A stretch of 6,693 nt of DNA, taken from Bacteroidales bacterium. Its GTDB lineage: Bacteria > Bacteroidota > Bacteroidia > Bacteroidales > WCHB1-69. This document shows, in pieces, positions 1-6,693 of this stretch; the first letter of the stretch is position 1; every line of letters begins with the position of its first letter. Location of the stretch: positions 1-6,693 of the forward strand of contig JAGCRI010000051.1 of the NCBI GenBank assembly GCA_017964755.1, in the 5' to 3' direction. A program made the translations under genes and the position numbers. The notes under the pieces were generated by a model that saw only the letters and a list, made by a program, of their open reading frames with translations, ran no database searches and was not told the origin of the DNA.

Positions 1-861
1 ATGGAATTTCACATCCCCATTATTGCCCCCGCTGGTGACAAAGACCACACCCTCATCTGCGATGGCAGCCATAGCCTGGCTTAACAATCCTGTACCATCC
101 AAGTTATCCATAAAATAGAGCCCCCAGCTCATATTTATCACCAAGCGTTTCCCCTCCTCATCAGCCACCTGTTTCATCCAGTTGAAAGCGTCCAAAACTG
201 CAGCTTCGTCGACAAGGAACGCTGTAAAAAGCAGATTCGCGTCAAACGCAACGCCACGGTATTTTGTGCCGGCCCCGCCGCCAGCAGCTATTGAAGAGAC
301 ATGGGTGGCATGATAATGACGGCCATATATGTTAGAGGTATCACATTGTGCAGCAATCAGTTGCTCTTTGCCCACAATCTCTGTCCCATAACTGAAACCC
401 GCTGGAGCCGGTCCCTCGTTTTTAAACTGATCCCATGCACGCAAAACCCTGTAATTCACCATATTGGTATCATAAAATACGGGATTGGTATAGTCAAATC
501 CCCAGTCAGTAACACCAATTATCACATCTTTTCCTGTAAAACCGTGTTCAAGGTTAAGGCCATTCCAAACCTTATCAACATTCGCGCTGAGAGTCGCCTT
601 GTTCAGCATCGGATAGACTTTCCGGGCAGGCTGTAGCTCAAGTACGCCGTCCATGTCGCGCACAGCTGGTTCAATGTCAGCGGGCAGCCAGACAGAGCGG
701 ATATTGCCGGCTGCGGAACGGATTTCCCCACCCGCCTCAATAAAAGCCTTGGCGTCAAACGAAGTGTCAACCTTCATCAGGAAAGCCTTTTTTTCATTAT
801 TTTGTGAAAACACAATGCTTGTAACAAGAATTGCGAATGCTAACAGAACTATTTTTTTCAT
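1..861 (-). CDS. S8 (subtilisin-family) serine peptidase, secreted; 3' end missing at window edge
   Basis: This is the first 287 residues of a secreted subtilase, which would hydrolyse peptide bonds outside the inner membrane. Residues 1-19 form a signal peptide (basic MKK, a hydrophobic core, likely cleavage VFS|Q); there is no lipobox Cys. Residues about 24-86 resemble an inhibitor I9-like propeptide. The catalytic domain begins near residue 108. The catalytic Asp is D119 in GVTDWGFDYTNP and the catalytic His is H184 in HATHVSSIAAG, where subtilases normally read HGTHVAG. INMSWG (242-247) and the oxyanion-hole Asn region TSGGNNGD (276-283, probably N280) follow. The catalytic Ser and any C-terminal sorting domain lie beyond base 1. 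The ATG at 861 is chosen because it starts the signal peptide directly; its A/T-rich leader has no Shine-Dalgarno sequence. The gene starts 28 nt after clpC in the same direction. The family call is secure; whether the enzyme is active cannot be judged here. Confidence 0.95.
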   Translation of the reverse strand, partial: MKKIVLLAFAILVTSIVFSQNNEKKAFLMKVDTSFDAKAFIEAGGEIRSAAGNIRSVWLPADIEPAVRDMDGVLELQPARKVYPMLNKATLSANVDKVWNGLNLEHGFTGKDVIIGVTDWGFDYTNPVFYDTNMVNYRVLRAWDQFKNEGPAPAGFSYGTEIVGKEQLIAAQCDTSNIYGRHYHATHVSSIAAGGGAGTKYRGVAFDANLLFTAFLVDEAAVLDAFNWMKQVADEEGKRLVINMSWGLYFMDNLDGTGLLSQAMAAIADEGVVFVTSGGNNGDVKFH

Positions 862-889
862 AAAAACAGAATTGCCAATAAATTATCAA

Positions 890-3403
890 TTAATATTTTA
901 CGACCATTTCTTCACGCACATCATCGTAATCGACAATAACGTGCAGGTTTTCAGTCAATGTCTGCTTAAGAATCTCTTCTGCGAGGATATCCTCCACATT
1001 CTTTTGGATGGCGCGTTTCAGCGGGCGTGCTCCGAAATTGGCGTCCCAGCCTGTTTCGGCGAGAAACTCCTTGGCCTTATCGGTAACTGTAACTTTAAGT
1101 CCCATTGTCTCAACACGTTTGATGAGCTTCGCTAATTCTATGTCGATAATCCTTATGACATCAGGCTTGGCAATGCTGTTGAAATAGACAATATCGTCAA
1201 TACGGTTGAGAAATTCAGGGGCAAAAGTCTTTTTCAGTGCGTTTTCCAAAACACTGTTGACAATCTTGCCTTTATTCGCTTCTGTCGCGCTCGTATTGAA
1301 GCCTACCCCTGTGCCGAAATCCTTCAACTCGCGTGAGCCGATGTTGGAGGTCATAATCAGTATTGTGTTCTTGAAATCAACTTTTCTGCCAATACCATCA
1401 GTCAGTTGTCCTTCGTCAAATACCTGAAGTAGAACATTATATACGTCATGATGCGCCTTTTCAATCTCATCGAGAAGAACGATTGAATAAGGTTTGCGGC
1501 GCACTTTCTCGGTGAGCTGACCGCCCTCTTCATAACCCACATAACCTGGAGGCGCACCTATAAGGCGCGACACCGTATGTTTTTCCATATACTCGCTCAT
1601 GTCAATACGTATCATTGCATCTTGCGAGTCGAAAAGATATTCGGCGAGAATTTTCGCAAGGTAGGTTTTCCCCACACCGGTCGGTCCCATGAAAATAAAC
1701 GTGCCAATAGGTTTGTTCGGGTCTTTAAGCCCTGCGCGGTTGCGGCGTATGGCTTTGGCTATCTTGGCAATGGCCTCATCCTGCCCGATGACTTTGCCCG
1801 CAAGTTCGTCTGCCATCTTCAGCAGTTTCTCGCCTTCATTCTTGGCAATACGCTGCACCGGCACACCCGTCATCATGGCTATGACCTCCGCAACGTTGTC
1901 TTCGGTAACGACAGGCCTTTCCAAATCAATCTTGCGCTCCCACTCATTTTTCATCTGTTCGAGCCGTTCTTCTGTTATCTTAATCTGGTCACGATACTCA
2001 GCTGCAAGGTTGAATTTCTGTTCTTTGATGGCTTCATTTTTGAGCTTTTGGAAGTTCTCAATCTGATTCTCCATCTCAACAATCTCCTCCGGAACATGGA
2101 TATTGAGGATATGCACACGAGACCCGGCCTCATCAAGTGCGTCGATGGCCTTATCGGGAAGGCAACGGTCTGTGATATAACGATTTGAGAGGGTAACACA
2201 GGCCTGTAGCGCATCATCAGAAAATTTAACCAGATGATGGTCTTCGTACTTGTCTTTTATGTTATTCAGGATCTCAATGGTCTCCTCAACGGTTGTCGGT
2301 TCCATCATTATCTTCTGGAAACGCCGTTCTAAAGCGCCATCTTTTTCGATGTATTGGCGGTATTCGTCCAAGGTAGTGGCTCCGATGCACTGTATCTCTC
2401 CGCGAGCCAGCGCAGGCTTGAACATATTTGAAGCATCAAGGCCACCTGGCGAACTCCCCGCCCCTACCATAGTGTGCAGCTCGTCAATGAAAAGTATCAC
2501 ATCGGGATTCTTCTCCAACTCCATCAAAATAGTCTTCATCCTCTCCTCAAATTGTCCGCGGTACTTGGTGCCTGCCACCAGCGAAGCCATATCAAGAGCG
2601 ATAACACGCTTGTTGAGCAAAGTGCGCGAAACACGTCTTTGGATAATACGAAGCGCAAGTCCTTCAGCAATAGCAGATTTGCCGACACCAGGCTCTCCAA
2701 TAAGGACCGGGTTGTTCTTCTTCCTGCGGCTCAAAATCTGAGCAATTCTTTCAAGTTCCTTTTCGCGGCCGACAATATTGTCAAGTTTGCCCTCTTCGGC
2801 AAGTCGTGTCAGGTCTTTGCCGAAATTGTCCAGCATTGGTGTTTCGGAGCTGCGACCTTTGGGGCGTTTTGGGATAGTACGGCGTGGCTCGTCCTCATCT
2901 TCATCATCGTCTGAGGCTGTCGCCATGCCACTACGCGAAGCCATAACATCATTTGCCCTTATTTCGTCGGTCAGCGATTCGTATGTCATGCCGCTACGCT
3001 TGAGCAATGTTTTTGAAACGCTCGTCCCGTCAGCTCTCCCATCTTTCAATATGGCAAGCAGAAAATGTTGGGCTTCAACATTTTCAGATCTAAATTCCTT
3101 TGAAATAAGAAATGACAGCCTCAAGGTGTTTTCGGCTTGCGGAGTCATCTTAATATTGTCAACGGTCCGGTGCTCTTTCTCCTCAATCTCATCCATAATA
3201 TTCTCAAGCTGCACCCTAAGGTTGTTTATGTCAATCCTATAGACACCAAACAGACGCTTGCATTCGGAATCGTTCGGATATTTTAGGACAGCAGCGAGGA
3301 TGTGTTCCACTCCGACTGTCGGTGCCTGGTGGAAAACCGCTATGCTTTTAGCCTCATTCAAGGCGTAATTCATTTCTTCAGAGTATTTTATAAGTATCGG
3401 CAT
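890..3403 (-). CDS. clpC: ATP-dependent Clp protease ATP-binding subunit ClpC (AAA+ unfoldase)
   Basis: This is a cytoplasmic hexameric unfoldase that feeds proteins into the ClpP peptidase. Its 837 residues are of normal ClpC length. Two Clp N-domain repeats (about 4-72 and 80-150) are followed by an acidic linker (D/E run about 165-172). AAA-1 has Walker A GEPGVGKS (236-243), Walker B ILFIDE (303-308), the pore-loop Tyr in KYRG (280-283), sensor GATT (341-344) and arginine fingers R360/R361. The middle domain carries a UVR-type coiled coil (about 450-487), with F464 in EQKFNLAAEYRD aligning to the Phe used for M-domain contacts in Gram-positive ClpC. AAA-2 has Walker A GPTGVGKT (573-580), pore loop GYVG (620-623), Walker B IVLLDE (641-646) and sensor-2 GARPLKR (791-797). 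VGF (700-702) matches the ClpP-docking loop, which argues for ClpC rather than the ClpB disaggregase. In the second N repeat the expected Glu of the VGTEH-like motif is Gln (Q112). The ATG at 3403 gives the normal N-terminal helix; M11 would truncate it. Confidence 0.97.
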   Translation of the reverse strand: MPILIKYSEEMNYALNEAKSIAVFHQAPTVGVEHILAAVLKYPNDSECKRLFGVYRIDINNLRVQLENIMDEIEEKEHRTVDNIKMTPQAENTLRLSFLISKEFRSENVEAQHFLLAILKDGRADGTSVSKTLLKRSGMTYESLTDEIRANDVMASRSGMATASDDDEDEDEPRRTIPKRPKGRSSETPMLDNFGKDLTRLAEEGKLDNIVGREKELERIAQILSRRKKNNPVLIGEPGVGKSAIAEGLALRIIQRRVSRTLLNKRVIALDMASLVAGTKYRGQFEERMKTILMELEKNPDVILFIDELHTMVGAGSSPGGLDASNMFKPALARGEIQCIGATTLDEYRQYIEKDGALERRFQKIMMEPTTVEETIEILNNIKDKYEDHHLVKFSDDALQACVTLSNRYITDRCLPDKAIDALDEAGSRVHILNIHVPEEIVEMENQIENFQKLKNEAIKEQKFNLAAEYRDQIKITEERLEQMKNEWERKIDLERPVVTEDNVAEVIAMMTGVPVQRIAKNEGEKLLKMADELAGKVIGQDEAIAKIAKAIRRNRAGLKDPNKPIGTFIFMGPTGVGKTYLAKILAEYLFDSQDAMIRIDMSEYMEKHTVSRLIGAPPGYVGYEEGGQLTEKVRRKPYSIVLLDEIEKAHHDVYNVLLQVFDEGQLTDGIGRKVDFKNTILIMTSNIGSRELKDFGTGVGFNTSATEANKGKIVNSVLENALKKTFAPEFLNRIDDIVYFNSIAKPDVIRIIDIELAKLIKRVETMGLKVTVTDKAKEFLAETGWDANFGARPLKRAIQKNVEDILAEEILKQTLTENLHVIVDYDDVREEMVVKY

Positions 3404-3427
3404 ATAAACCTATTTTTAATTATGATT

Positions 3428-3456
3428 CAAAATGATTTTGTGTAAGCTATAACAAT
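3428..3456 (-). promoter_or_regulatory. Weak candidate promoter for clpC
   Basis: In the 87-nt gap upstream of clpC, the minus strand reads ATTG (3456-3453), a 17-nt spacer, then TCATTTTG (3435-3428), which matches five of the six fixed positions of TAnnTTTG. The leader would be about 15-20 nt. A/T-rich sequence produces such matches by chance, and readthrough from the DUF389 gene is an alternative. Confidence 0.3.
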
Positions 3457-3490
3457 TAATGCAACAATTTTGTTTATTCGGGGCACATTA

Positions 3491-4945
3491 TCAGTTTTCT
3501 ATATAATTGATTTCTTCGATAGAAAGACGGATTTTAAGCCATTTTATAAGTTTATTCCGTTCGGTTTCAGAAGGTTTCGACTTCCACGTTACGTATAAAG
3601 TCGGCACGATGTATTTTTCAGAACTTGCAGCATCATAATATGTTGTATTTGCAATGGCAAAAGACTCCAAAGCAGGATACTGTACAGACAATTCACGACA
3701 GAGTTGTGCGACAACCTCATCATTTGCTTCAAGAGAATCTATCTGAAACTTCAAAACTGTAATGATAGAATCCCGTTCAGCTATCTGTTCAGACTGTTTG
3801 TCCAACATATTCCTTATAACTTCCGGGGTATTCACCTCGTATTCCATACCTGTCTGCCTTATAACAAGCTTCACATTTTCGAGGCCGTATGCTGGCAGTA
3901 GTGCATGTATGTTTTCTATTTCACTGTCAGACAACGCCTTGCCGATAATCGACATTTGTATTGACGGATTCTTTCTATTATATATTTTATCATATTTCAC
4001 TATCTGGACATCTTTAAAATACTCAGACTCCTGAACATCATTTATGAATTTTATGGCCTGAGTGTTAAACGAAGCCTCACGCACGACAGCGAAAGCAGTG
4101 ATGACACTTGGGACAATAACGATAAGCGCAACTATAAAAATGACACGTTTGACAAACTTGCGGCGCCGTGGGTCAACATACTCTTTTTGTGGGAAATGAA
4201 GGTAGCGCACCATAGTGAAGGTGGCGATGGCAATAAAAGAGGAATTTATGAAAAAGAGGTAAAAGGCACCGAAGAAGTAGTTCCATTGAGCGGTTGCGAG
4301 CCCGAATCCGGCGGTGCAGAGCGGCGGCATAAGTGCTGTGGCAATGGCCACCCCTGAAATCACCGTGAACGGCTGGTCCTTCCGCGAAAGGGCTACAATA
4401 CCTGCCAAACCGCCGAAAAAGGCAATCAGCACATCAAAAATAGTTGGATTGGTGCGCGCCAAAAGCTCCGACTGTGCATCACTTAGCGGGGTGAGAAAGA
4501 AATATGTGGTTGATACAATAAGACTTATCACGACCATCACAAGCAAGTTCTGAAGAGATTTACGTAAAAGCTCATTGTCACTTATTCCAAGCGAAAGCCC
4601 GATCCCGTTAATCGGCCCCATCAGCGGTGATATAAGCATTGCGCCGATGATTACAGCTGTTGAATTCACATTCAGCCCGACCGAAGCCACTATTATCGCA
4701 AATGCCAAAATCCAAATGTTTACACCACGGAACTCCACAGACTTCTGAATGGAAGAAATCGTAGCCTCAACATCTGTATCTTCAGTCAGGCGCGCCAGCA
4801 GTTTGAGCTCTTTCCACCAGGTTTTCAGGGTTTCACGGAATTTAAAATTGCTTCCTTTCTGCTGTGACTCACTGTTTTCGCCTTGTTTGGTGTCTTTTTC
4901 TTGATTTTCCTGTTTCTGTGAATTATCCATATCCTTCTTTTCCAT
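3491..4945 (-). CDS. DUF389 (TIGR00341-like) integral membrane protein of unknown function
   Basis: This 484-residue inner-membrane protein belongs to the DUF389 family, whose function I do not know. Residues 1-32 are a polar Gln/Glu/Lys/Ser-rich tail, probably cytoplasmic and disordered. About six to seven hydrophobic segments follow between residues 76 and 288 (roughly 76-92, 96-118, 131-152, 168-187, 194-215, 222-246 and 266-288). The family hallmarks are GAMLISPLMGPI (101-112) and GVAIATALMPPLCTAG (198-213), which repeat a small-residue and proline pattern within membrane segments. Residues 289-484 form a soluble C-terminal region with a probable coiled coil (about 376-410). The start is uncertain. 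The ATG at 4945 is the longest, but a predicted promoter ends only 10 nt upstream. A second in-frame ATG at 4928-4930 (479 residues) is preceded by AAGAAGG, though only 2 nt away. Flanking gaps are 41 nt (to the MATE gene) and 87 nt (to clpC), so it is probably its own unit. Confidence 0.92.
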   Translation of the reverse strand: MEKKDMDNSQKQENQEKDTKQGENSESQQKGSNFKFRETLKTWWKELKLLARLTEDTDVEATISSIQKSVEFRGVNIWILAFAIIVASVGLNVNSTAVIIGAMLISPLMGPINGIGLSLGISDNELLRKSLQNLLVMVVISLIVSTTYFFLTPLSDAQSELLARTNPTIFDVLIAFFGGLAGIVALSRKDQPFTVISGVAIATALMPPLCTAGFGLATAQWNYFFGAFYLFFINSSFIAIATFTMVRYLHFPQKEYVDPRRRKFVKRVIFIVALIVIVPSVITAFAVVREASFNTQAIKFINDVQESEYFKDVQIVKYDKIYNRKNPSIQMSIIGKALSDSEIENIHALLPAYGLENVKLVIRQTGMEYEVNTPEVIRNMLDKQSEQIAERDSIITVLKFQIDSLEANDEVVAQLCRELSVQYPALESFAIANTTYYDAASSEKYIVPTLYVTWKSKPSETERNKLIKWLKIRLSIEEINYIEN

Positions 4946-4955
4946 AATAATCGGG

Positions 4956-4985
4956 CAAAGTTAATTTTTTTTGTCAAAAAACAAG
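4956..4985 (-). promoter_or_regulatory. Predicted Bacteroidota-type promoter for the DUF389 gene
   Basis: On the minus strand, CTTG (4985-4982) serves as the -33 element. It is followed by an 18-nt A/T-rich spacer and TAACTTTG (4963-4956), a perfect match to the Bacteroidota -7 consensus TAnnTTTG. It fills almost the whole gap between the MATE stop and the DUF389 start. Transcription would be expected to start around 4948-4951, leaving either almost no leader for the ATG at 4945 or a leader of about 20 nt for the ATG at 4930. The call rests on consensus match and position only. Confidence 0.6.
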
Positions 4986-4986
4986 A

Positions 4987-6309
4987 CTATTTATTTTTAT
5001 AATCTTCATATAAAATCTTATCGCAGCGCCACCACATCAGTATGCTGCGGCAGAACAAGAAGAGGAGAAATGCTATCCACAGTCCGTCATTACCGGCAAT
5101 GCCATTCAATATAAAAAATGTGGTAAAAAAGACGACAGTCGCCGCAAACATTATGTATAGCATCGCGCGGGAGGCGGTGGCTCCGACATAAATTCCATCG
5201 TACAAAAACGCTCCAAAACCGGCCACAGGCACTATAAGCATCCATTTCAGGTAATGCGCCGATGTGGCCATCACTGTAGGATTATCATCAGTAAGCAGAG
5301 AGAGTATGCCGTTGCCTGCAACTATATATAAAAGAGTGAAAAGAGCTGTGAGAGCCCAACCCCAGCGCATCAGATACTTCACAGAAATATGCAGCGAAAT
5401 GCTGTCACGCTCGCCGATAAACCGCCCGACCATAGCCTCAGCAGCAAAAGCGAACCCGTCCATAAAGAACGAGAACAGAGAGAACAGCTGCATAAGCACT
5501 GTATTTGCAGCAAGTATCTCATCACCTGACTTATAAGAGATTACAGGTATAAAAGTGAAGACTGCCAAGAGGCAGAACGAGCGCAGGAAAATATCACCAT
5601 TCACCTTGAAGAAGCCGAGCAGCGCCGATTTTTCGAGGCTGGAGCGCAAATCCACTTTGGCTATGTTCCTGTAATACTTCAGCCAGAAAAATGCGGCGAG
5701 CAGCAAACCGGAATATTGTGCAAGCACGGTGCCCAGTGCGACACCGGCGATGCCCATGTGGAAGACAAACACAAAAAGGAGACTGAAAAGCACATTCACA
5801 CTGTTAAGCACGATTTCAATAATCATAGGTATCCGGGCATTCTGCATACCGAGAAACCATCCTTTGAACGTGTACAGTCCCAGAGTGGCCGGCGCCGCCC
5901 AAATGCGCACATAAAAATAGGTGTAAGCGTATTCCAACGTGTCTTTGCTTCCCTCAAGCACTAAAGAGGCAAGCATGGCTATCGGTTTTTGAAGAAACAG
6001 CAGGATAACGGCAGATGAGAAAGCAATGGCAAGTCCCCTGACTAAAATCCGCAAAGCCTCCTCCATATTGCCGGCCCCGAAAGCCTGAGCAGTGTATCCG
6101 CTCGTCCCCATCCGCAAAAAGCTGAAATTGAAATAGATGATATTGAAAATCATTGTACCGAGAGCTATGCCGCCGATATATGACGCATCACCGATATGCC
6201 CAACTATGGCCAAATCAACCATACCCAGCAATGGCACAGTGATGTTGACAATGATGTTGGGCAACGATAGCCTTAATATCTCCCGATTCAACGGATTCAA
6301 CTTTTTCAC
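4987..6309 (-). CDS. MATE family efflux transporter, DinF subfamily
   Basis: This is an inner-membrane multidrug/toxin exporter of the MATE family (440 residues, normal length), expected to exchange a cationic or organic substrate for Na+ or H+. About twelve membrane segments are visible as two six-helix halves, with the inter-half loop near residues 211-236. The DinF type is shown by PLLGMVDLAIVGHIG (26-40, with the membrane-embedded acidic D32), ALGTMIFN (49-56), FLRMGTSG (64-71), NGDIFLRSF (237-245), DGFAFAAEAMVG (284-295) and DGIYVGATAS (371-380). The start is GTG at 6307-6309. It overlaps the TGA stop of the upstream 119-residue gene in a GTGA arrangement, so translation is probably coupled, and no separate promoter is seen. 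The stop is TAG, and the promoter of the next gene begins directly after it. The substrate cannot be inferred. Calling it dinF itself would overstate the match, because SOS control is not visible here. Confidence 0.95.
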   Translation of the reverse strand: MKKLNPLNREILRLSLPNIIVNITVPLLGMVDLAIVGHIGDASYIGGIALGTMIFNIIYFNFSFLRMGTSGYTAQAFGAGNMEEALRILVRGLAIAFSSAVILLFLQKPIAMLASLVLEGSKDTLEYAYTYFYVRIWAAPATLGLYTFKGWFLGMQNARIPMIIEIVLNSVNVLFSLLFVFVFHMGIAGVALGTVLAQYSGLLLAAFFWLKYYRNIAKVDLRSSLEKSALLGFFKVNGDIFLRSFCLLAVFTFIPVISYKSGDEILAANTVLMQLFSLFSFFMDGFAFAAEAMVGRFIGERDSISLHISVKYLMRWGWALTALFTLLYIVAGNGILSLLTDDNPTVMATSAHYLKWMLIVPVAGFGAFLYDGIYVGATASRAMLYIMFAATVVFFTTFFILNGIAGNDGLWIAFLLFLFCRSILMWWRCDKILYEDYKNK

Positions 6310-6665
6310 TCTTTAACAGGAGATTTGTCAAACAACATTTTGACGAAATGAGCCTCATTTCCTTCCGAATACACTTCATAGCCCGGATCAGGCACAATCT
6401 TGACGAGTATCCTGTCCTTGTCAATCTGCTTGTATCCTCTAATAGCAGAATTTGCGGCAACAAGATTTGGGGTCACGGGAGTGAAATCATCAATGCCAAG
6501 CAGCGACTTAATATATGCGAAATCATCTGTAGAAATGAAAACAGCACCTGTATTCATCACCACTTTTGTCTTGTCATCAGTTTTGCGTACGAAAGCGATA
6601 ATATCGCGGTTGACCTTTTGCGGCGTGCTGCCATTATAGAAATAAAGATAGGAATTTTCAAGCAC
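6306..6665 (-). CDS. hypothetical protein, 119 aa, coupled to the MATE gene
   Basis: I do not recognise this protein with confidence. It has 119 residues, is soluble, has no signal peptide, no membrane segment and no Cys. Residues about 16-56 (QKVNRDIIAF to DDFAYIKSLL) read as strand-strand-helix and vaguely recall the first half of LytTR DNA-binding domains. Residues about 78-113 (YKQIDKDRIL to HFVKML) repeat a similar strand-strand-helix rhythm. The resemblance is weak and inferred by eye. GTG at 6663-6665 is the only plausible early start: an in-frame TAG lies 12 nt upstream, and no ATG occurs before residue 37. AAGAAGG lies 2 nt before the GTG, closer than ideal. The reading frame is supported by its 4-nt overlap with the MATE start and by the lack of a better ORF there. 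A regulator or accessory factor for the transporter is possible but unproven. Confidence 0.7.
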   Translation of the reverse strand: MLENSYLYFYNGSTPQKVNRDIIAFVRKTDDKTKVVMNTGAVFISTDDFAYIKSLLGIDDFTPVTPNLVAANSAIRGYKQIDKDRILVKIVPDPGYEVYSEGNEAHFVKMLFDKSPVKE

Positions 6666-6667
6666 GC

Positions 6668-6674
6668 CCTTCTT
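6668..6674 (-). promoter_or_regulatory. Possible ribosome binding site for the 119-aa gene
   Basis: AAGAAGG on the minus strand lies 2 nt upstream of the GTG at 6665. The sequence suits a Shine-Dalgarno site but the spacing is shorter than usual. It supports choosing this GTG because no other start codon occurs between the upstream in-frame TAG and residue 37. Confidence 0.35.
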
Positions 6675-6693
6675 ATCCTAGACTTCACTTTTC

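Noticed and set aside
653..1135. Plus-strand ORF of 160 aa spanning the S8 start and the clpC end
   Set aside because: It crosses two well-supported minus-strand genes and the gap between them, and its translation shows no recognisable domain; it is a shadow frame.
1577..2188. Plus-strand ORF of 203 aa opposite clpC
   Set aside because: It lies entirely antisense to the conserved middle and AAA-2 region of ClpC, with His/Phe-rich composition typical of a complementary frame and no family resemblance.
2250..2914. Overlapping plus-strand ORFs of 163 and 146 aa opposite clpC
   Set aside because: Antisense to the AAA-1 domain, mutually overlapping in different frames, with no start signals or domains.
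890..3403. ClpB disaggregase as an alternative identity for clpC
   Set aside because: The middle domain is the short UVR-type coiled coil rather than the long ClpB propeller, and a ClpP-docking VGF loop is present at 700-702.
3463..3474. Short inverted repeat AACAA-TT-TTGTT in the DUF389-clpC gap
   Set aside because: Five-base A/T-rich arms with a 2-nt loop cannot form a stable hairpin; expected by chance in A/T-rich intergenic DNA.
4965..4981. T8-GTC-A6 tract after the MATE gene as a possible terminator hairpin
   Set aside because: The stem would be A/T only with no G+C pairs, and the sequence is better explained as the spacer of the predicted DUF389 promoter.
6215..6463. Minus-strand ORF of 82 aa bridging the 119-aa gene and the MATE N-terminus
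   Set aside because: It runs out of frame through the coupled overlap and through the conserved DinF N-terminus; composition is unlike a real protein and there is no family match.

Overview
The window looks like an ordinary chromosomal stretch from a member of the Bacteroidota, most likely order Bacteroidales. The evidence is a Bacteroidota-style ClpC, a secreted S8 peptidase of the type common in that phylum, a DinF-type MATE transporter, short A/T-rich leaders mostly without good Shine-Dalgarno sequences, and a well-matched Bacteroidota promoter (TTG, 18 nt, TAnnTTTG) in front of one gene. I cannot assign a family or species.

All five genes lie on the minus strand, so transcription runs from high to low coordinates. 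At the upstream (right) end is an unrecognised 119-residue protein with a GTG start (6306-6665). Its stop codon overlaps the GTG start of a 440-residue DinF-type MATE transporter (4987-6309) by 4 nt, so these two form a translationally coupled pair. A 41-nt gap with a convincing promoter leads to a DUF389 membrane protein (3491-4945). An 87-nt gap with a weaker promoter candidate leads to clpC (890-3403), the AAA+ unfoldase partner of ClpP. Twenty-eight nt further on begins a secreted subtilisin-family (S8) peptidase (1-861), cut by the window edge before its catalytic serine.

Functionally, the hypothetical protein and the MATE transporter form one unit (export of an unknown compound), DUF389 is probably its own transcription unit, and clpC plus the S8 peptidase may share a transcript. 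ClpC works on cytoplasmic proteins, whereas the S8 enzyme should act outside the inner membrane, so any link between them is shared expression at most. I saw no RNA genes, mobile elements, CRISPR arrays, long repeats or convincing terminators. No stretch without a gene exceeds 87 nt. I found no clear novel multi-gene system. The points most worth a second look are the altered His motif of the S8 peptidase, a Glu-to-Gln change in the ClpC N-domain, the start site of the DUF389 gene, and the unknown protein coupled to the MATE gene.
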